Source: Tupaia tana | Taxonomy: Eukaryota; Chordata; Mammalia; Scandentia; Tupaiidae | Length of the DNA stretch: 64,000 nucleotides | Direction of reading: 5' to 3' | NCBI GenBank assembly: GCA_026018925.1 | Contig: JAKSZU010000009.1 | Span: 69,800,949 to 69,864,948 of the forward strand | Part shown: positions 46,755-57,171 of the stretch, piece by piece | Position numbering within the stretch: the first letter of the stretch is position 1 | How the letters are laid out: each line of letters starts with the position of its first letter | The notes under the pieces: model-generated | The model's database searches: none | Seen by the model: the letters and a program-made list of their open reading frames with translations, nothing else | What the model was told of the DNA's origin: nothing | Program-made: the position numbers and the translations under genes

Positions 46755-48770
46755 AAAATCTAAAGAACTCTGAAGTAAGAGGAGTTAAAGTCAGAGTGGC
46801 AATGATTTTCCTGGAGGTGGCAAGAAGGATAACAAGGACAAGGAAAAGGAGTATAAACCTCCTGTCCCAACTAGAGTGGGGAAAAAGAAGAAGAAAACTA
46901 AAGGATCAGGTGCCGCCAGCAAACTGCCACTGGGGACACCTCACACATAGTGCTGGTTAAAATTATTGAAGTTAGAGAGAATTAAAGACTACCTTTTCAT
47001 AGAAGAAGAATTCATTAGAAATCAGAACACATTAAACCATTAGAAGAAAATCAAGAGAAAAGATCAAAGGTGGATGATCTAAGGGGGAACCTGATATCAG
47101 TAGGAATCTTGGAAGAGATCATTGATGACAATCATGCCATCGTGTCTACATCTGTGGTCTCAGAATGCTAAGTCACATTCTTTCATTTGTAGACAAGGAT
47201 ATGTTGGAACAGGGCTGCTTGGTCCTGCTCACCACAAGGTGTATGCAGTGATACGGGTGCTGATGGATGACACATATCTCTTGATTACATTGATGAAACT
47301 GGAAAAGGTCCCTCAGGAGACCTATGCTGATATTGGGGGTTGGACAACCAAATCCAGGAGATCAAGGAATCTGTAGAGCTTCCTTTCACCCATCCTTAAT
47401 ATTATGAAGAGACAGTATAAAGCCCCCTAAAGGGGTCATTTTTTATGGTCCATCTGGCACAGGTAAAATTTTGTCATTCAAAGCAATTGCAAACCAAACT
47501 TCAGCAACCTTTTTGAGAGTTGTTGGCTCTGAACTTATTCAGAAGCACCAAACAATTACCAAACTTGTACAGGAGTTGTTTTGAGTTGTTGAAGAACATG
47601 CATCATCCATTGTGTTTATTGATGAAATCAATGCCATTGAGACAAAAAGATATGACTCAAACTCTGGTGGTGAAAGAGAAATTCAGCAAACAATGTTGGA
47701 ATTTGAACCAGCAGGATGGATTTGATTCAAGGGGAAATGTGAAAGTTATTATGGCCACAAACTGCATAGAGACGGATCCAGCAGTTATCAGACCAGGACT
47801 CATTGACAGGAAGATTGAGTTCCCTCTGTCTGAAGAAAAGACCAAGAAGCGTGTATTTCAGATTCACACAAGCAGGATGATGCTGGGCCATGACGTAACA
47901 CTGGATGACCTGATATGGCTAAGGATGACCTGTCTGGTGCAGATATCAAGGCAATTTGTACAGAAGCTCATCTGATGGCCTTGAGAGAATGCAGAATGAA
48001 AAAAAAAAATGAAGACGTCAAACAAATCTAAAGAAAATATTCTTCTTTTTAACATTTGAATATAGTTTTATATTTTTATTTATATTTTGTGGTTTCCTTA
48101 ATTAAGATCCTCAGTAATTTATTCAGTAACTAGAAAGCTTTAGTTTAAACTTAAACAAACTTTGGTTTAGGGATATATATAAGTATAGCATTTGATATGA
48201 GGTCAACTGTTATAAGATTTGCTTAAGTATCTTTTTTTTTAACTTTACAGTGTATTACATTGCTTTTTCAAAAGGGAATGTCATGCATGTCAGTCAATAC
48301 AGAGACATTAATCTCCCCACTTCATCATTCAATATATTTTCATTGTTTTTCCCAATCATTATTTATTATTATTCCAATTATTTTTTTAAACAGTCAATCA
48401 CTATGTATAGTATTCTCAACTGGATTGGTCTGAGAAGTATTTCATGATGGGTAAAGTCTTTATACAAGCAAAAGAAAATATTCTTTATAAAAACAAGAAG
48501 GTGCACTCCTGAGGGGGCTCTATTTCTAGTGAACCACCATCACCCTCAGGAAAGTGGTTGGCAGTATTCCTGACCCCAGCGTGGAACAAGGTTGGGAAAG
48601 TGCCCAGAGAAATCCATATTCCGATTGATTTTTACTCAAAACTCCTGTGTCTCTTCTGGAGTGTGACATGGAGGATGCTCAAAGGGCAGCCTTTGTCTGC
48701 TGGTCAGTGCACAGCATTCTGCTTCCAAATAAAGCATGCTCTTTCAAAACAAAAAATAAAATCTAAAGAA
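46755..48770 (+). pseudogene. PSMC1: PSMC1 processed pseudogene interrupted by a LINE-1
   Basis: Intronless copy of PSMC1 (Rpt2/S4), an AAA+ ATPase of the 26S proteasome base. Similarity starts near 46781 (Gly-rich, Lys-rich N-terminus) and ends at the stop near 48529, followed by a 3' UTR with AATAAA at 48728-48733 and an A-rich end. Target-site duplication AAAATCTAAAGAA at 46755-46767 and 48758-48770. The longest open part (47520-47975) keeps the segment [18 protein letters not shown] and [20 protein letters not shown]. The Walker A site reads GPSGTGK (Pro to Ser) and Walker B reads VFIDEINA (Asp to Asn). Many frameshifts and stops occur. A 426-bp LINE-1 insert at 48045-48470 splits the last exon-equivalent. 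Confidence 0.95.
48045..48470 (-). mobile_element. 5'-inverted LINE-1 3' end inside the PSMC1 retrocopy
   Basis: Flanked by AAAGAAAATATTCTT at 48030-48044 and 48471-48485. Bases 48244-48392 are the reverse complement of about 808-960 plus 1239-1250, while 48397-48470 match 731-803 in direct orientation. The two parts are thus inverted relative to each other, as produced by twin priming. On the minus strand the LINE-1 part ends in an A-run (48231-48240), and about 185 bp of other sequence with AATAAA follows before the duplication, a possible 3' transduction. Confidence 0.8.
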
Positions 48771-48957
48771 AAATAAATTAGATTTCATGTTCATAAAATA
48801 TATTTTAATATGTGTAGAGTGTCATTTCTTAAAAAAAAAAGAAAAGAAAAAAGATTTTATACAACTTATACCTCTAAGTATTGGAAACAATGCAAAGAAG
48901 GAATACGTAACAAAGTGAATTATAAAAATTAATGATGGCATTTTAGAACAGTGGGTG

Positions 48958-49217
48958 GTCTGGCCCTGTGGCCTAGCAGTTAAAGAAGTCAAATCATACA
49001 TGACTGATCATATGTTTTGAGTCCTGGCCTTAGCAGCTTGAAAAACACACCAGAAACTTCAGCATGTATGCCCTAAATTCAGACAGAATGGAGAAATGAA
49101 ATAGAATGCATTCCAATGTAACCATACCCAAGTGGGGTGAGCTTTTACTCTCTACTCTCTCCTCTCCTTTCAGTCTCTCCTTTCAGTCTTTCTCTAGCAT
49201 GTACATGTGCTCTCTGA

Positions 49218-49261
<44 letters not shown>
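48958..49261 (+). mobile_element. tRNA-derived SINE, old, with a 43-bp A-tail
   Basis: CTGGCCCTGTGGCCTAGCAG head, GTTTTGAGTCC B box, a decayed middle, a duplicated pyrimidine patch (CTTTCAGTCTCTCCTTTCAG), then 43 A at 49219-49261. The head has lost most CpGs, yet the A-tail is unbroken. Confidence 0.8.
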
Positions 49262-49263
<2 letters not shown>

Positions 49264-49349
49264 AGAAAACTTCCAATGACTGCAAAATTCCTTCTCCAGA
49301 AATCAACTTTCTTTTCTAACCCTCTTATATTGTTTTCTATTTTCAATGG

Positions 49350-49530
49350 GAATTGCAGTTTTCAGGATTTAAGATATTGGATTTCAACATTCAGGATTTT
49401 AATCTTTTTGGATTGTGATTTTGTGTATTTTAGGAGTTGGAGATTTTGATCTTTTGAGATCCAACATTTAGAATTATGGCATTTGAGATTATATATTTCA
49501 AGACTGTGGCATAAACCCAAATAAATCAGG
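49350..49530. repeat. Member of an unnamed AT-rich repeat family (inverted copy at 45530)
   Basis: GGATTTxAGATATTGGATTTC, GGATTTTAATCTTTTTGG and GGAGATTTTGATCTTTTG repeat the word pattern seen inverted at 45530-45680. The right edge reads AAATAAATCAGGGCCAG. Confidence 0.45.
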
Positions 49531-49586
49531 GCCAGTTTGGGAGTAAAGGAGTGAGAGTGAAAAGAGAGGTCTAATATCAATAATTT

Positions 49587-49838
49587 AAGCAGTTGGCATA
49601 ATGGCCATATCACTGGACTCTCATGTAGTTGACTGCGGTTCCAGTCCCAGACCTGGTGGCTTAATCGCACGCCGGGCACGTGTGCATACGTGCCCAAGAT
49701 CCTGAGAGGAGAATGGAGGAGAAGGGATTGTGGCATGGCCATCCCCCCTGGGCAGGATGATTTCTTGTTTTCTGTCTCTCTGTCTCTCTGGTGAGTGCAT
49801 GCACCCTATAACAAAAACCTCTCCAAAAAAAAAAAAAA
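49587..49838 (+). mobile_element. tRNA-derived SINE, 5' end slightly truncated
   Basis: Begins inside the head (AGCAGTTGGCATAATGG) without the GGGACC start. B-box position GGTTCCAGTCC. A short insertion GCAGGAT follows CCCCCCTGG. A-tail to 49838. Confidence 0.88.
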
Positions 49839-50150
49839 GAAACAAAAATTAACACTTGTACCTTTGGGGGCTTAAAAGAGTAGGATGGTTGAGAGCACTC
49901 TTTTGGCAGCATATTCAAACATTTGGACCTGGGTCTCCCAGTCTAAAGAAGCATCAGAGGGACTAGGTTCTTCTGCTACCCAAGTGGCTGTGGGCCCTAT
50001 GCGGAAAATCTCTGAAGCAGAGGGGCTGATGCCTGAGGGGGAAAATGTTGCATGACCACTGTCTATCAGAGGAAGCAGATAAGTGCAAGGCCAGAGGAAA
50101 CAGATAAGCCAAGGCTCCCTATGGCTTTTTTTTTTCTCTTTTTTTTCTTT
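49839..50150. other. Unassigned DNA
   Basis: Moderately GC-balanced, no recognised gene or repeat. Confidence 0.35.
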
Positions 50151-50152
50151 TC

Positions 50153-50400
50153 AGAGGTTTTTTGCCTTATGTCTCATGTTCTCACTAGAGAGAGACAGAG
50201 ACAATGAGAGGGAATGTGAGAAATCACCCCTCTTGGGGGATGGCCATCCAGCAAACCTTCTTCTTCATTCTCCCCTCAGGATTTTGGGCGGATAGGCACA
50301 CATGCCTGGTGTGAGTTTGAAACTGCCAGGTCCAGGACTGGAACTGTGGTCCTCCATGTGAGAGTCCAGCGCCTTAAGTATTACACCACTGCATGACCTC
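50153..50400 (-). mobile_element. tRNA-derived SINE, old subtype
   Basis: AGAGGTTTTTTGCC to CCACTGCATGACCTC; the head on the minus strand is of the TGGTGTAATACTTAAGGCGC type. Confidence 0.83.
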
Positions 50401-50429
50401 TCTAAGCACAATGTCTTTCTTCTTTCTCT

Positions 50430-50661
50430 CTTTTTTTTTTAGATTTTTGTATAGGACACTTGCACTCGCCAGAAAGAGAGTCAAAAAGCAAAAAGTCACC
50501 CCTTAGAGGGGATGGCCATACTGCAATCCCTTCTCCTCCTGGGATCTTGGGTTTGTACTCACACACCCCCAGCATGAGTTTCAAGCCACTGGGTCTGGGA
50601 GTCAACCAAGGTCTACCATGTGGGAGTCCAGTACCTTAAATGCCATGGCACCTACCAGTCT
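50430..50661 (-). mobile_element. tRNA-derived SINE, old subtype
   Basis: AGATTTTTGTATAGGAC to GCACCTACCAG, missing the CCATTCTCCTC part. In tandem with the copy on its left, same orientation. Confidence 0.83.
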
Positions 50662-50879
50662 CTAAAGCACATTTCTAAGCAACAGAGGCCTCACCTTCGT
50701 CTAGATTCAAGGACTGACATACTGGTTCATCTGAACTATTTACTGTTTGTTCATTGATTAGCAGAAGAGTCCAGGATAAATGCTTATGAAAATAAGTGCA
50801 GAGTCCTTAACAAGGACCATGTACTGGCTGCAGGAAGGTAATTTTAAAGAAAAGCAGAGGTTAGAAGTAAAAGAAAACA

Positions 50880-51410
50880 TTCTTGTTCTGGAGATTCTTG
50901 GCCACTATTTTTTTCAAATATTGCTTCTGCCCCATTTCACCTCTTCTAAGAGTCCAATTACATATTACTATTTCTGGACTTTTGATATATTCCTTAATTT
51001 TTTTAAATTTACTTCATTATATTTTTTCTGTGTTCTTCAGTTCGGACACTTCTGTTCACTTGTCACTTAGTTCACTGAGTTTGTCTTCAGTTCTGTTTCA
51101 TCTGCTCTTAAACATCTAATGGGTTCTACATTTTAGATCATTTTATTTTCCTTGCACGCCCATATATTATTTTTTCTTTAAGGATTCTTATTTGATTAAA
51201 TTCTTAATATTTTATCTACCTAGCTTATCCCTTTCTCTTTTCTTACACATATAAATTATTTTAAAGTAATTGTCAGCTAATTCCAATATTTGGATTATCT
51301 GTTTGTTACTTGTTTTTTCTCTTGGTTTTTGGTCACATAGTTCGGTCTTTTGGCATGCCCAATAAGTTTTGATCAAGTGATGGTGCTTTCTCTAAAAAAA
51401 GAAAAAGGAA
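50880..51410 (-). mobile_element. Ancient ORF1-region LINE-1 or HAL1 fragment
   Basis: The plus strand reads TTTTTTTCAAATATTGCTTCTGCCCC, AGAGTCCAATTACATATTAC, TCAGTTCTGTTTCATCTGC and GTCAGCTAATTCCAATATTTGG. From memory this is antisense ORF1 of old LINE-1 or HAL1 elements. It is much older than the ORF1-only copies elsewhere in the window. Confidence 0.6.
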
Positions 51411-51848
51411 AAGAAATTCTCCACAGAAGCATCATTTTCCCACTACGCAGATAAGGTTGATTGCTTTAATTTAATCAGTGACTGCTGAATCAAGACTGAA
51501 TTATATTTCTAATGGACTCTTGTTTCCCCTTGCCCTGCTAAGAGCGTTTTAACTGGGACATTAGTATGTTCCCTTGTGGCCCTTTGACGTGTACTGAATG
51601 ATAATTTTAACACATGAGAATTCTAAAAATTCTATCAATATTTTTCAGGGTCTTTGACATTGACCCAAAAATTCTGAAGGAAAAACTGACCTTGTAATTG
51701 AAAGTCCTACGTATCCATCTGAAGCTCTGCTATAGCATCTAGAGTCTTAATCTCCTTCCTTTACCTAGAATCAGCAGATATCTTCATGGTTAAATCAGCT
51801 CCAAAGATCAACTCACCTATAAGATTTTCCCCTAGGGTCTTAGTCCCT

Positions 51849-51895
<47 letters not shown>

Positions 51896-52160
51896 TCACC
51901 ATAGCAGATCTCAGTTGTCTTGAAATAAGTGGTTTCTGTAAATTATCTAGCTTTTTACTGTTCAATGGGAACCCTGGTTTGCCATAATTTACTCCAACAA
52001 GGGTAACCACCTGTTCTTTTTGCCTGGCTGCTACAGTTTAGCACTGAAGATCCTGCATCCCAGGAAACCAGTCAGTCATAGGCCAACTGAGAGTAGATCA
52101 CCCTAATTCTAAGTAGAAGGTAATAAGTTAATTCAGTATGAAACTAATATGCAGGAGGTG
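51411..52160. other. Unassigned DNA with a 44-bp T run
   Basis: T44 at 51851-51894 with no SINE or LINE body recognised on either side. The flanks may be the 5' part of the fossil element at 50880. Confidence 0.4.
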
Positions 52161-52162
52161 CT

Positions 52163-52425
52163 CCTTTTTTTTTTAGAGAGAGGTTTTTGCTATAGGGCGT
52201 GTGCGATCGCCAGACAGAGAAAGACATAGAGACAGAAAGCAAGAAATCACCCCCCAGGGGGGATGGCCACGCAGCAATCCCTTCTCCTCCATTCTCCTCT
52301 CGGGATCTTGGGCACGCACGCACACGCGCCCGGCGTGAGTTTTAAGCCACTGGGTCCGGGACGCGCACCGCGGTCGACTACGTGGGAGTCCAGCGACATA
52401 GCCATTACGCTAACTGCTGGTTCCC
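52163..52425 (-). mobile_element. tRNA-derived SINE, first of a tandem pair
   Basis: Full-length minus-strand copy, 5' end GGGAACCAGCAG. CpG-rich and little diverged. Its own target-site duplication is not evident. Confidence 0.92.
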
Positions 52426-52439
52426 GAGGATTTACTCTT

Positions 52440-52705
52440 TTTTTTTTTTTTTTTGGAGAGGTTTTTGCTATAGGGCGCGTGCGCTCGCCAGACAGACAGA
52501 GAGAGACAGAGAGATAGAAAGCGAGAAATCACCCCCCAGGGGGGATGGCCACGCCGCAATCCCTTCTCCTCCATTCTCCTCTTGGGATCTTGGGCACGCA
52601 CGCACACGCGCCCGGCGTGAGTTTAAGCCGCCGGGTCCGGGACTCGAACCGCGGTCGACTACGTGGGAGTCCAGTGACATAGCCATTACGCTAACTGCTG
52701 GTCCC
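52440..52705 (-). mobile_element. tRNA-derived SINE, second of a tandem pair
   Basis: Full-length minus-strand copy with target-site duplication CGAGGATTTACTCTT (52425-52439 and 52705-52719), set 14 bp from the first copy. The B box in the minus sense reads GGTTCGAGTCC, a perfect match to the consensus. Confidence 0.94.
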
Positions 52706-52719
52706 GAGGATTTACTCTT

Positions 52720-53297
52720 AACAAGACCCATGTGGAAAACAATTTTTACATTAAAATTTCATTGTATTTACTTTTTTAAAAAGATGGGTAGTGAAAACAA
52801 AACAAAATAAAAAAGAAGGTAGTGAAAGTTGTTGGTGTTTAGGTGGATAAAGAGTAGGGAATATGTTTTTGTGTCTTTGTAACATAAATTCCCTTTTCTT
52901 CTCTCTCTATTCGTTTTTAATTAGTCTACTAAAACAAAAATGCATTCAGAGTTTGAGACCAGTTTGAAAAAGTAAATCCATCACATATTTGCAGAAATCT
53001 TGGAAATATTTTTGGACTTCTTCAGTGTTAAGATTTAGAGATTTAAGGCCTTCTTAGTTAAATCTCAATGAATATCACTGCTGGCATATCAGTTATAGTA
53101 TCTTAAATCTTGGGGTACCCAGATCAAAGCTAAAAGTATCATATAACTTTCTAACTATTCAAGTTCCCTTCTGTTTTTAATTGTGTGCCATGAAGTGGGG
53201 AAAAGACTGTTTAAAAGGGGAAAATTCCATTTGTTAAGCTAAGATAGAAATGGGATGTTCTGTTGGTAAAAACACAATAGTCAAATGAAGTGTCTTC
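52720..53297. other. Unassigned DNA
   Basis: No recognised gene or repeat. Confidence 0.35.
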
Positions 53298-53660
53298 AAT
53301 CATTCATTCAGCAAATACTGTATGACTACTATGAGACAACTATTGTCCTAAGCACTAGGTAAAAAGAAGTGTACAAACCATGGCTGACTAACCAGAGAAA
53401 AAATATTTTAAAAAGAGACAATTAGTTTTTATAAAGTTATGCACATTCCAAGAAGATAAAGTATTAGGTCATCAGGAAAATTATGACATATTTTTCTATG
53501 TTTTTCTATGCAAAAATACGTCATGATTTTCCTGATGACCCAATATAAAGTGATATTAGAGAACATTATGTGACACCCAAATAAGTTTTGCTGTCATGGA
53601 AGGCTTGTCAGTGCAAATGACATTTAAGCTAAGACTTGCATAATGAGCAAGAGGTTAGCA
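53298..53660 (-). mobile_element. L2 (LINE-2) 3' fragment
   Basis: The plus strand has CATTCATTCAGCAAATAC, GTCCTAAGCACTAGG and, after an inserted hairpin, GGAAGGCTTGTCAGTG and ACATTTAAGCTAAGACTTGC. This is the antisense of the L2 3' end. Confidence 0.7.
53464..53543. mobile_element. MADE1-like 80-bp mariner hairpin
   Basis: TTAGGTCATCAGGAAAA at one end and TTTTCCTGATGACCCAA at the other, flanked by TA on each side. The length of exactly 80 bp and near-perfect palindrome are those of mariner-derived MITEs. Inserted in the L2 fragment. Confidence 0.88.
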
Positions 53661-53760
53661 AAAAGTTGAAGAAATTTTCATTTTACAAAACGGTTAGCTG
53701 CCTATGGAGAGTTAGTTACAAATTTGACAAAGAAAACATTTTTCAATTCAACAGCAATTA

Positions 53761-53837
53761 GTGTAGCTATATTTCAACTTTACATTGATATTTTATATAT
53801 ATATAAATGTGTGTGTAAAGTTGAAATATAGCTACAC
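53761..53837. repeat. Perfect 23-bp inverted repeat with AT-rich spacer
   Basis: GTGTAGCTATATTTCAACTT (53761-53780, continuing to 53783) is the exact reverse complement of 53815-53837. The 31-bp spacer is (TA)n/(TG)n-like. Could extrude as a hairpin. Confidence 0.9.
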
Positions 53838-53879
53838 ACATATATACACATATATATAAAGTTTTTTGTTTTATTTTAT

Positions 53880-54180
53880 TTTGTAATTTCTTATTTACAT
53901 TTAGTTGTATATATTTCTGGGATATAATACAGATTTTCAAACATGCATGCAGTGTACAATAATCAAATTAAGGACAATACCATATTCATCATTTTCAATT
54001 AAAAACACCACGTTATAATGTGTTCCATTAACCTTATAAGACTGGCAATGTCTGGTTTCACTCAGTTGTGGTATGCCATTCCGCAACCCATTTGCCCTGT
54101 CAACCTGCATTCTGGTGTCTGTTAAATGCCTTTTTCCTGGTCCCCTCCTACCCCTTCCCCATAATATATGTGTTTATGTT
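53880..54180 (-). mobile_element. Old LINE-1 3' UTR end
   Basis: TTTAGTTGTATATATTTCTGG, CAAACATGCATGCAGTGTAC and CATTAACCTTATAAGAC resemble the antisense of an old LINE-1 terminus. Confidence 0.5.
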
Positions 54181-55312
54181 CCATTTGACTTTTAGTTACA
54201 ATACAAAAGAAATGCATAGTTCAAGCCACAAACTCAGCATTATTCTTATTACTGAGCTAGGAAATTATAAATGAAAGAATAGCCTCATAAGAATTCTAGC
54301 CGTGAGTTTTTGGAATGGGAGACATGATAACCTTTCATTGGAGATTTATGTCTAAGTTCTATTTGTCTTTGGCATCCCCAAATTGCCAAGGGAAATGTCT
54401 TGGCAAGCTATTTAATAAAGCTTTCTCTTGTTTCTTCTTCTTTTCACAATTTTTTAAAATATAGACCTTCATCGCTATTGCCTGTGGGGTTTATTCAAGG
54501 GAATATATTTTTTACGAAACACCAACAAAAAGAATAAAATTTGGCATCATATTAAAAGACCACAAATCACTTTATTGTACTGAATTATCTTCAAAGGTTT
54601 CATTAACAACATATTTTTTTATCACCAAAGTCAACTTCAAAATTGGAAACCTGACAATTTGCTTCCTTGCCAAAAGGGAAAACTTTATTTTATTTGCATC
54701 TCTATTTTTTTTTTCAGTTCTTTCAGATACTAAAAAATATAACTAGGAGTTTATAAAACACATTTCTGAAATTAGAGTACACTTAGAATTAAAAGACAAC
54801 ATCTGAATTATGCTAAATGTGAAAAAAAATCAACAGTTGTAAAAAATTTTGAATTATGTTTCTTCCATTTTAAACGTTCTGAGTATAAAATGACTTGTTA
54901 TTGTGCAAAAAGACAGAACTGTGGAAATGTTTGTATTCAAGAGTGTCTTATTTTCAACTTGGATCATTTAAAATCATTTCATAAATTAGTAGTCACTGTG
55001 CCAGTTTTGACTAGCAACCTTGACTTAGTTTTCTGATGAAGATTTTGAGAGATAAAATTTAAAAATAATGAAAATGAAGACCATTATTTTTCAAGCAATA
55101 TTTTTGGCCACTATTGTGTTTAAGATACAGAGAAAAGTTACCATTTTTATCTTCAAAATCTGTCAAAGTAAGTCAATCAGGAGATTCAATTTATAGAATT
55201 TTACTAATACTCACTGTTGTTAAGTTGGATCCAGAAAGGATAGATTTATCTGAGAAGAATGTCCATTCTTCTCCCATCATAATTCATTCTAGGATTAAAA
55301 TACTCATTATGA
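54181..55312. other. Unassigned DNA, about 1.1 kb
   Basis: AT-rich without conserved open frames or repeats that I can name. Confidence 0.35.
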
Positions 55313-55549
55313 GGAATGGTAGATGGTGTGGAAGTTGAAGCATCTGGATCCCACATGGCTGACTGTGCAGTTCAAGAACTGGATCCAACAGCTTTGAAAA
55401 TCATGCCAAGCCTGTGTGTGTGTGTGCCCAAAATCCTGAGAAGAGACTGCAGTGTGGATTCTCCCCAGGGGGTGATTTCTCACTTTCCATCACTCTCTCT
55501 CTCTCTCCAGATCTCTCTTCAACAAGTTCATATATGCCCTATAGCAAAT
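55313..55549 (+). mobile_element. tRNA-derived SINE, old subtype
   Basis: GGTAGATGGTGTGGAAGTTG head, AGTTCAAGAAC at the B box, TATGCCCTATAGCAAATATATG at the end, continuing into (TA)n(CA)n at 55550-55630. Confidence 0.82.
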
Positions 55550-55640
55550 ATATGTATATATATATACACACATATAAATATACACACACACATACACACA
55601 TATATGTATATTATTATCATATATATTTATTATGAAATAT
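55550..55640. repeat. (TA)n(CA)n microsatellite
   Basis: Grown from the A-rich tail of the SINE on its left. Confidence 0.9.
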
Positions 55641-56029
55641 ATATTCATTAAACTTTATAAAAAATGTATATTCGTCAATGTTTTCTAAATTCTACTTCTC
55701 CTTCCTCCAAAATAAAATTCCATAGTAGAGTCTACCACTTCACCTTTTTAGCAACTATTTCTTCTGAAATGAGACTCCATTATATTTTTTGCCACCATGA
55801 AATTTGAGAACTGTTTAACTTAGTATCATATATTTCATTTCTATTTTAGTCAGGCTAAGAAACCATTTTAGTATGAGATGGGAACTATCTGGCTGGGAGC
55901 TAAGGGAACAAAATAGTTAACTAATGAAGTCAAACATAGGAAATTAATACCAAAATGATCAGACTTAATTACATGAAATCATTAATTCTTACTGCATGAA
56001 CTATTTCAGTTTATTTTCTCAGTTAAGTT
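55641..56029. other. Unassigned DNA
   Basis: AT-rich spacer between the microsatellite and an L2 fragment; no gene or repeat that I can name. Confidence 0.35.
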
Positions 56030-56321
56030 ATTCTTCAAAATCTAACTCAAGTACTTTCACTTCTAAAAAGCCTTCCCTCATGGGACCAGCAGTTACTGTA
56101 ATGGCTATGTCGCTGGACTCCCATGTAGTCGACCACGGTTCGAGACCCGGTAGCTTAAACTCACACCGGGCGCGTGTGCGTGCGTGTCCAAGATCCTGAG
56201 AGGAGAATGGAGGAGAAGGGATTGCGATGTGGCCATCCCCCCTGGGGGGTGATTTCTCGCTTTCTGTCTCTCTGTCCTTCTGGCGAGTGCACGTGCCCTA
56301 AAGCAAAAACCTCTAAAAAAA

Positions 56322-56358
<37 letters not shown>

Positions 56359-56461
56359 AAAATAAAAAGCCTTCCCTGACTTCATTGATTCTCCTTTATC
56401 TTCTTCTTCTATAGTACATACAGATTGTACCAAAATTTGGGATTAATTGTCTATTCACATA
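56030..56461 (+). mobile_element. L2 (LINE-2) 3' fragment
   Basis: TTCTTCAAAATCTAACTCAAG, then AAAAGCCTTCCCTGACTTCATTG after the SINE, matching the L2 3' end in sense orientation. It is broken by the SINE at 56081-56363 and bordered by a mariner hairpin at 56462. Confidence 0.7.
56081..56363 (+). mobile_element. tRNA-derived SINE
   Basis: B box GGTTCGAGACC with a short deletion after it (GGACC lost). Tail of (AAAT)n. Target-site duplication AAAAAGCCTTCCCT at 56065-56078 and 56364-56377. Confidence 0.93.
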
Positions 56462-56541
56462 CTAGGTCATCAGAAAAGTCATGACACATTTTTGCCCAGA
56501 AAAACAAAGAGAAATATGTCATGACTTTTTCAATGACCTAA
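56462..56541. mobile_element. MADE1-like 80-bp mariner hairpin
   Basis: CTAGGTCATCAGAAAAGTCATG mirrored by CATGACTTTTTCAATGACCTAA, TA on both sides, 80 bp. The same family as 53464-53543, with loop CCCAGAAAAACAAAG. Confidence 0.85.
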
Positions 56542-56572
56542 TACATTTCATTTTCTTATATAATAATCATGC

Positions 56573-56835
56573 CAAGTAGTAGAAAGAACATAACTTTGGA
56601 GTGAGACAAGTTTCACTTTATGTCCATAACCTTAGGTAGATTATTTAACATTTCTGAATCTCAATTTATTCACCTTAAAAAATAGCGAAAGCATACTTAA
56701 GTGTGATTTGATGATTAACATCTCACTGTCTGAAAAGCCAACCAGAAGTGCTGGCACATAAGAAACACTATGTATCATTACTAATTATCCCTTGTAGTAC
56801 CCAGTGTTGAACACATAATAGATCCTCAGTACACT
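56573..56835 (+). mobile_element. MIR element
   Basis: GTAGTAGAAAGAACATAAC, AACCTTAGGTAGATTATTTAAC, CTGAATCTCAATTTATTCACC and AGTGCTGGCACATAAGAAACAC follow the MIR consensus from head to tail. Confidence 0.8.
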
Positions 56836-57029
56836 CTTGGTTCTTTAATAATACAAATTACAGCAGATTAATAAAATTTACTCTTTCCACAGGAATATGA
56901 ACACACTAAAGGCAGTTTTTGTTTCAACTAATTCCAGAAGACAAATTGAAGGAACTCAGATTGAAATTTATATTCCCATCAAAACCATATCTGCAGAATT
57001 GCATTCAGTTCTATACTCAACATTTTTTA

Positions 57030-57171
57030 AAAGAATCATTTATTTTAATTTGACTGGAGAGAGAGAGAGAGAGAAGGAAAGTGAGAAAGCAAGCCACCAA
57101 GTCAGGACTCAAACCACAGTCAGCCACGTGGGAGTATCCAGTGCCTTAACCACTACACCACCTGCTGGTCC
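57030..57171 (-). mobile_element. tRNA-derived SINE, short subtype
   Basis: AATTTGACTGGAGAGAGAG through GAAAGCAAGCCACCAAG to CACCACCTGCTGGTCC. The GC-rich middle is missing, as in the copies at 12381 and 42716. Confidence 0.87.
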
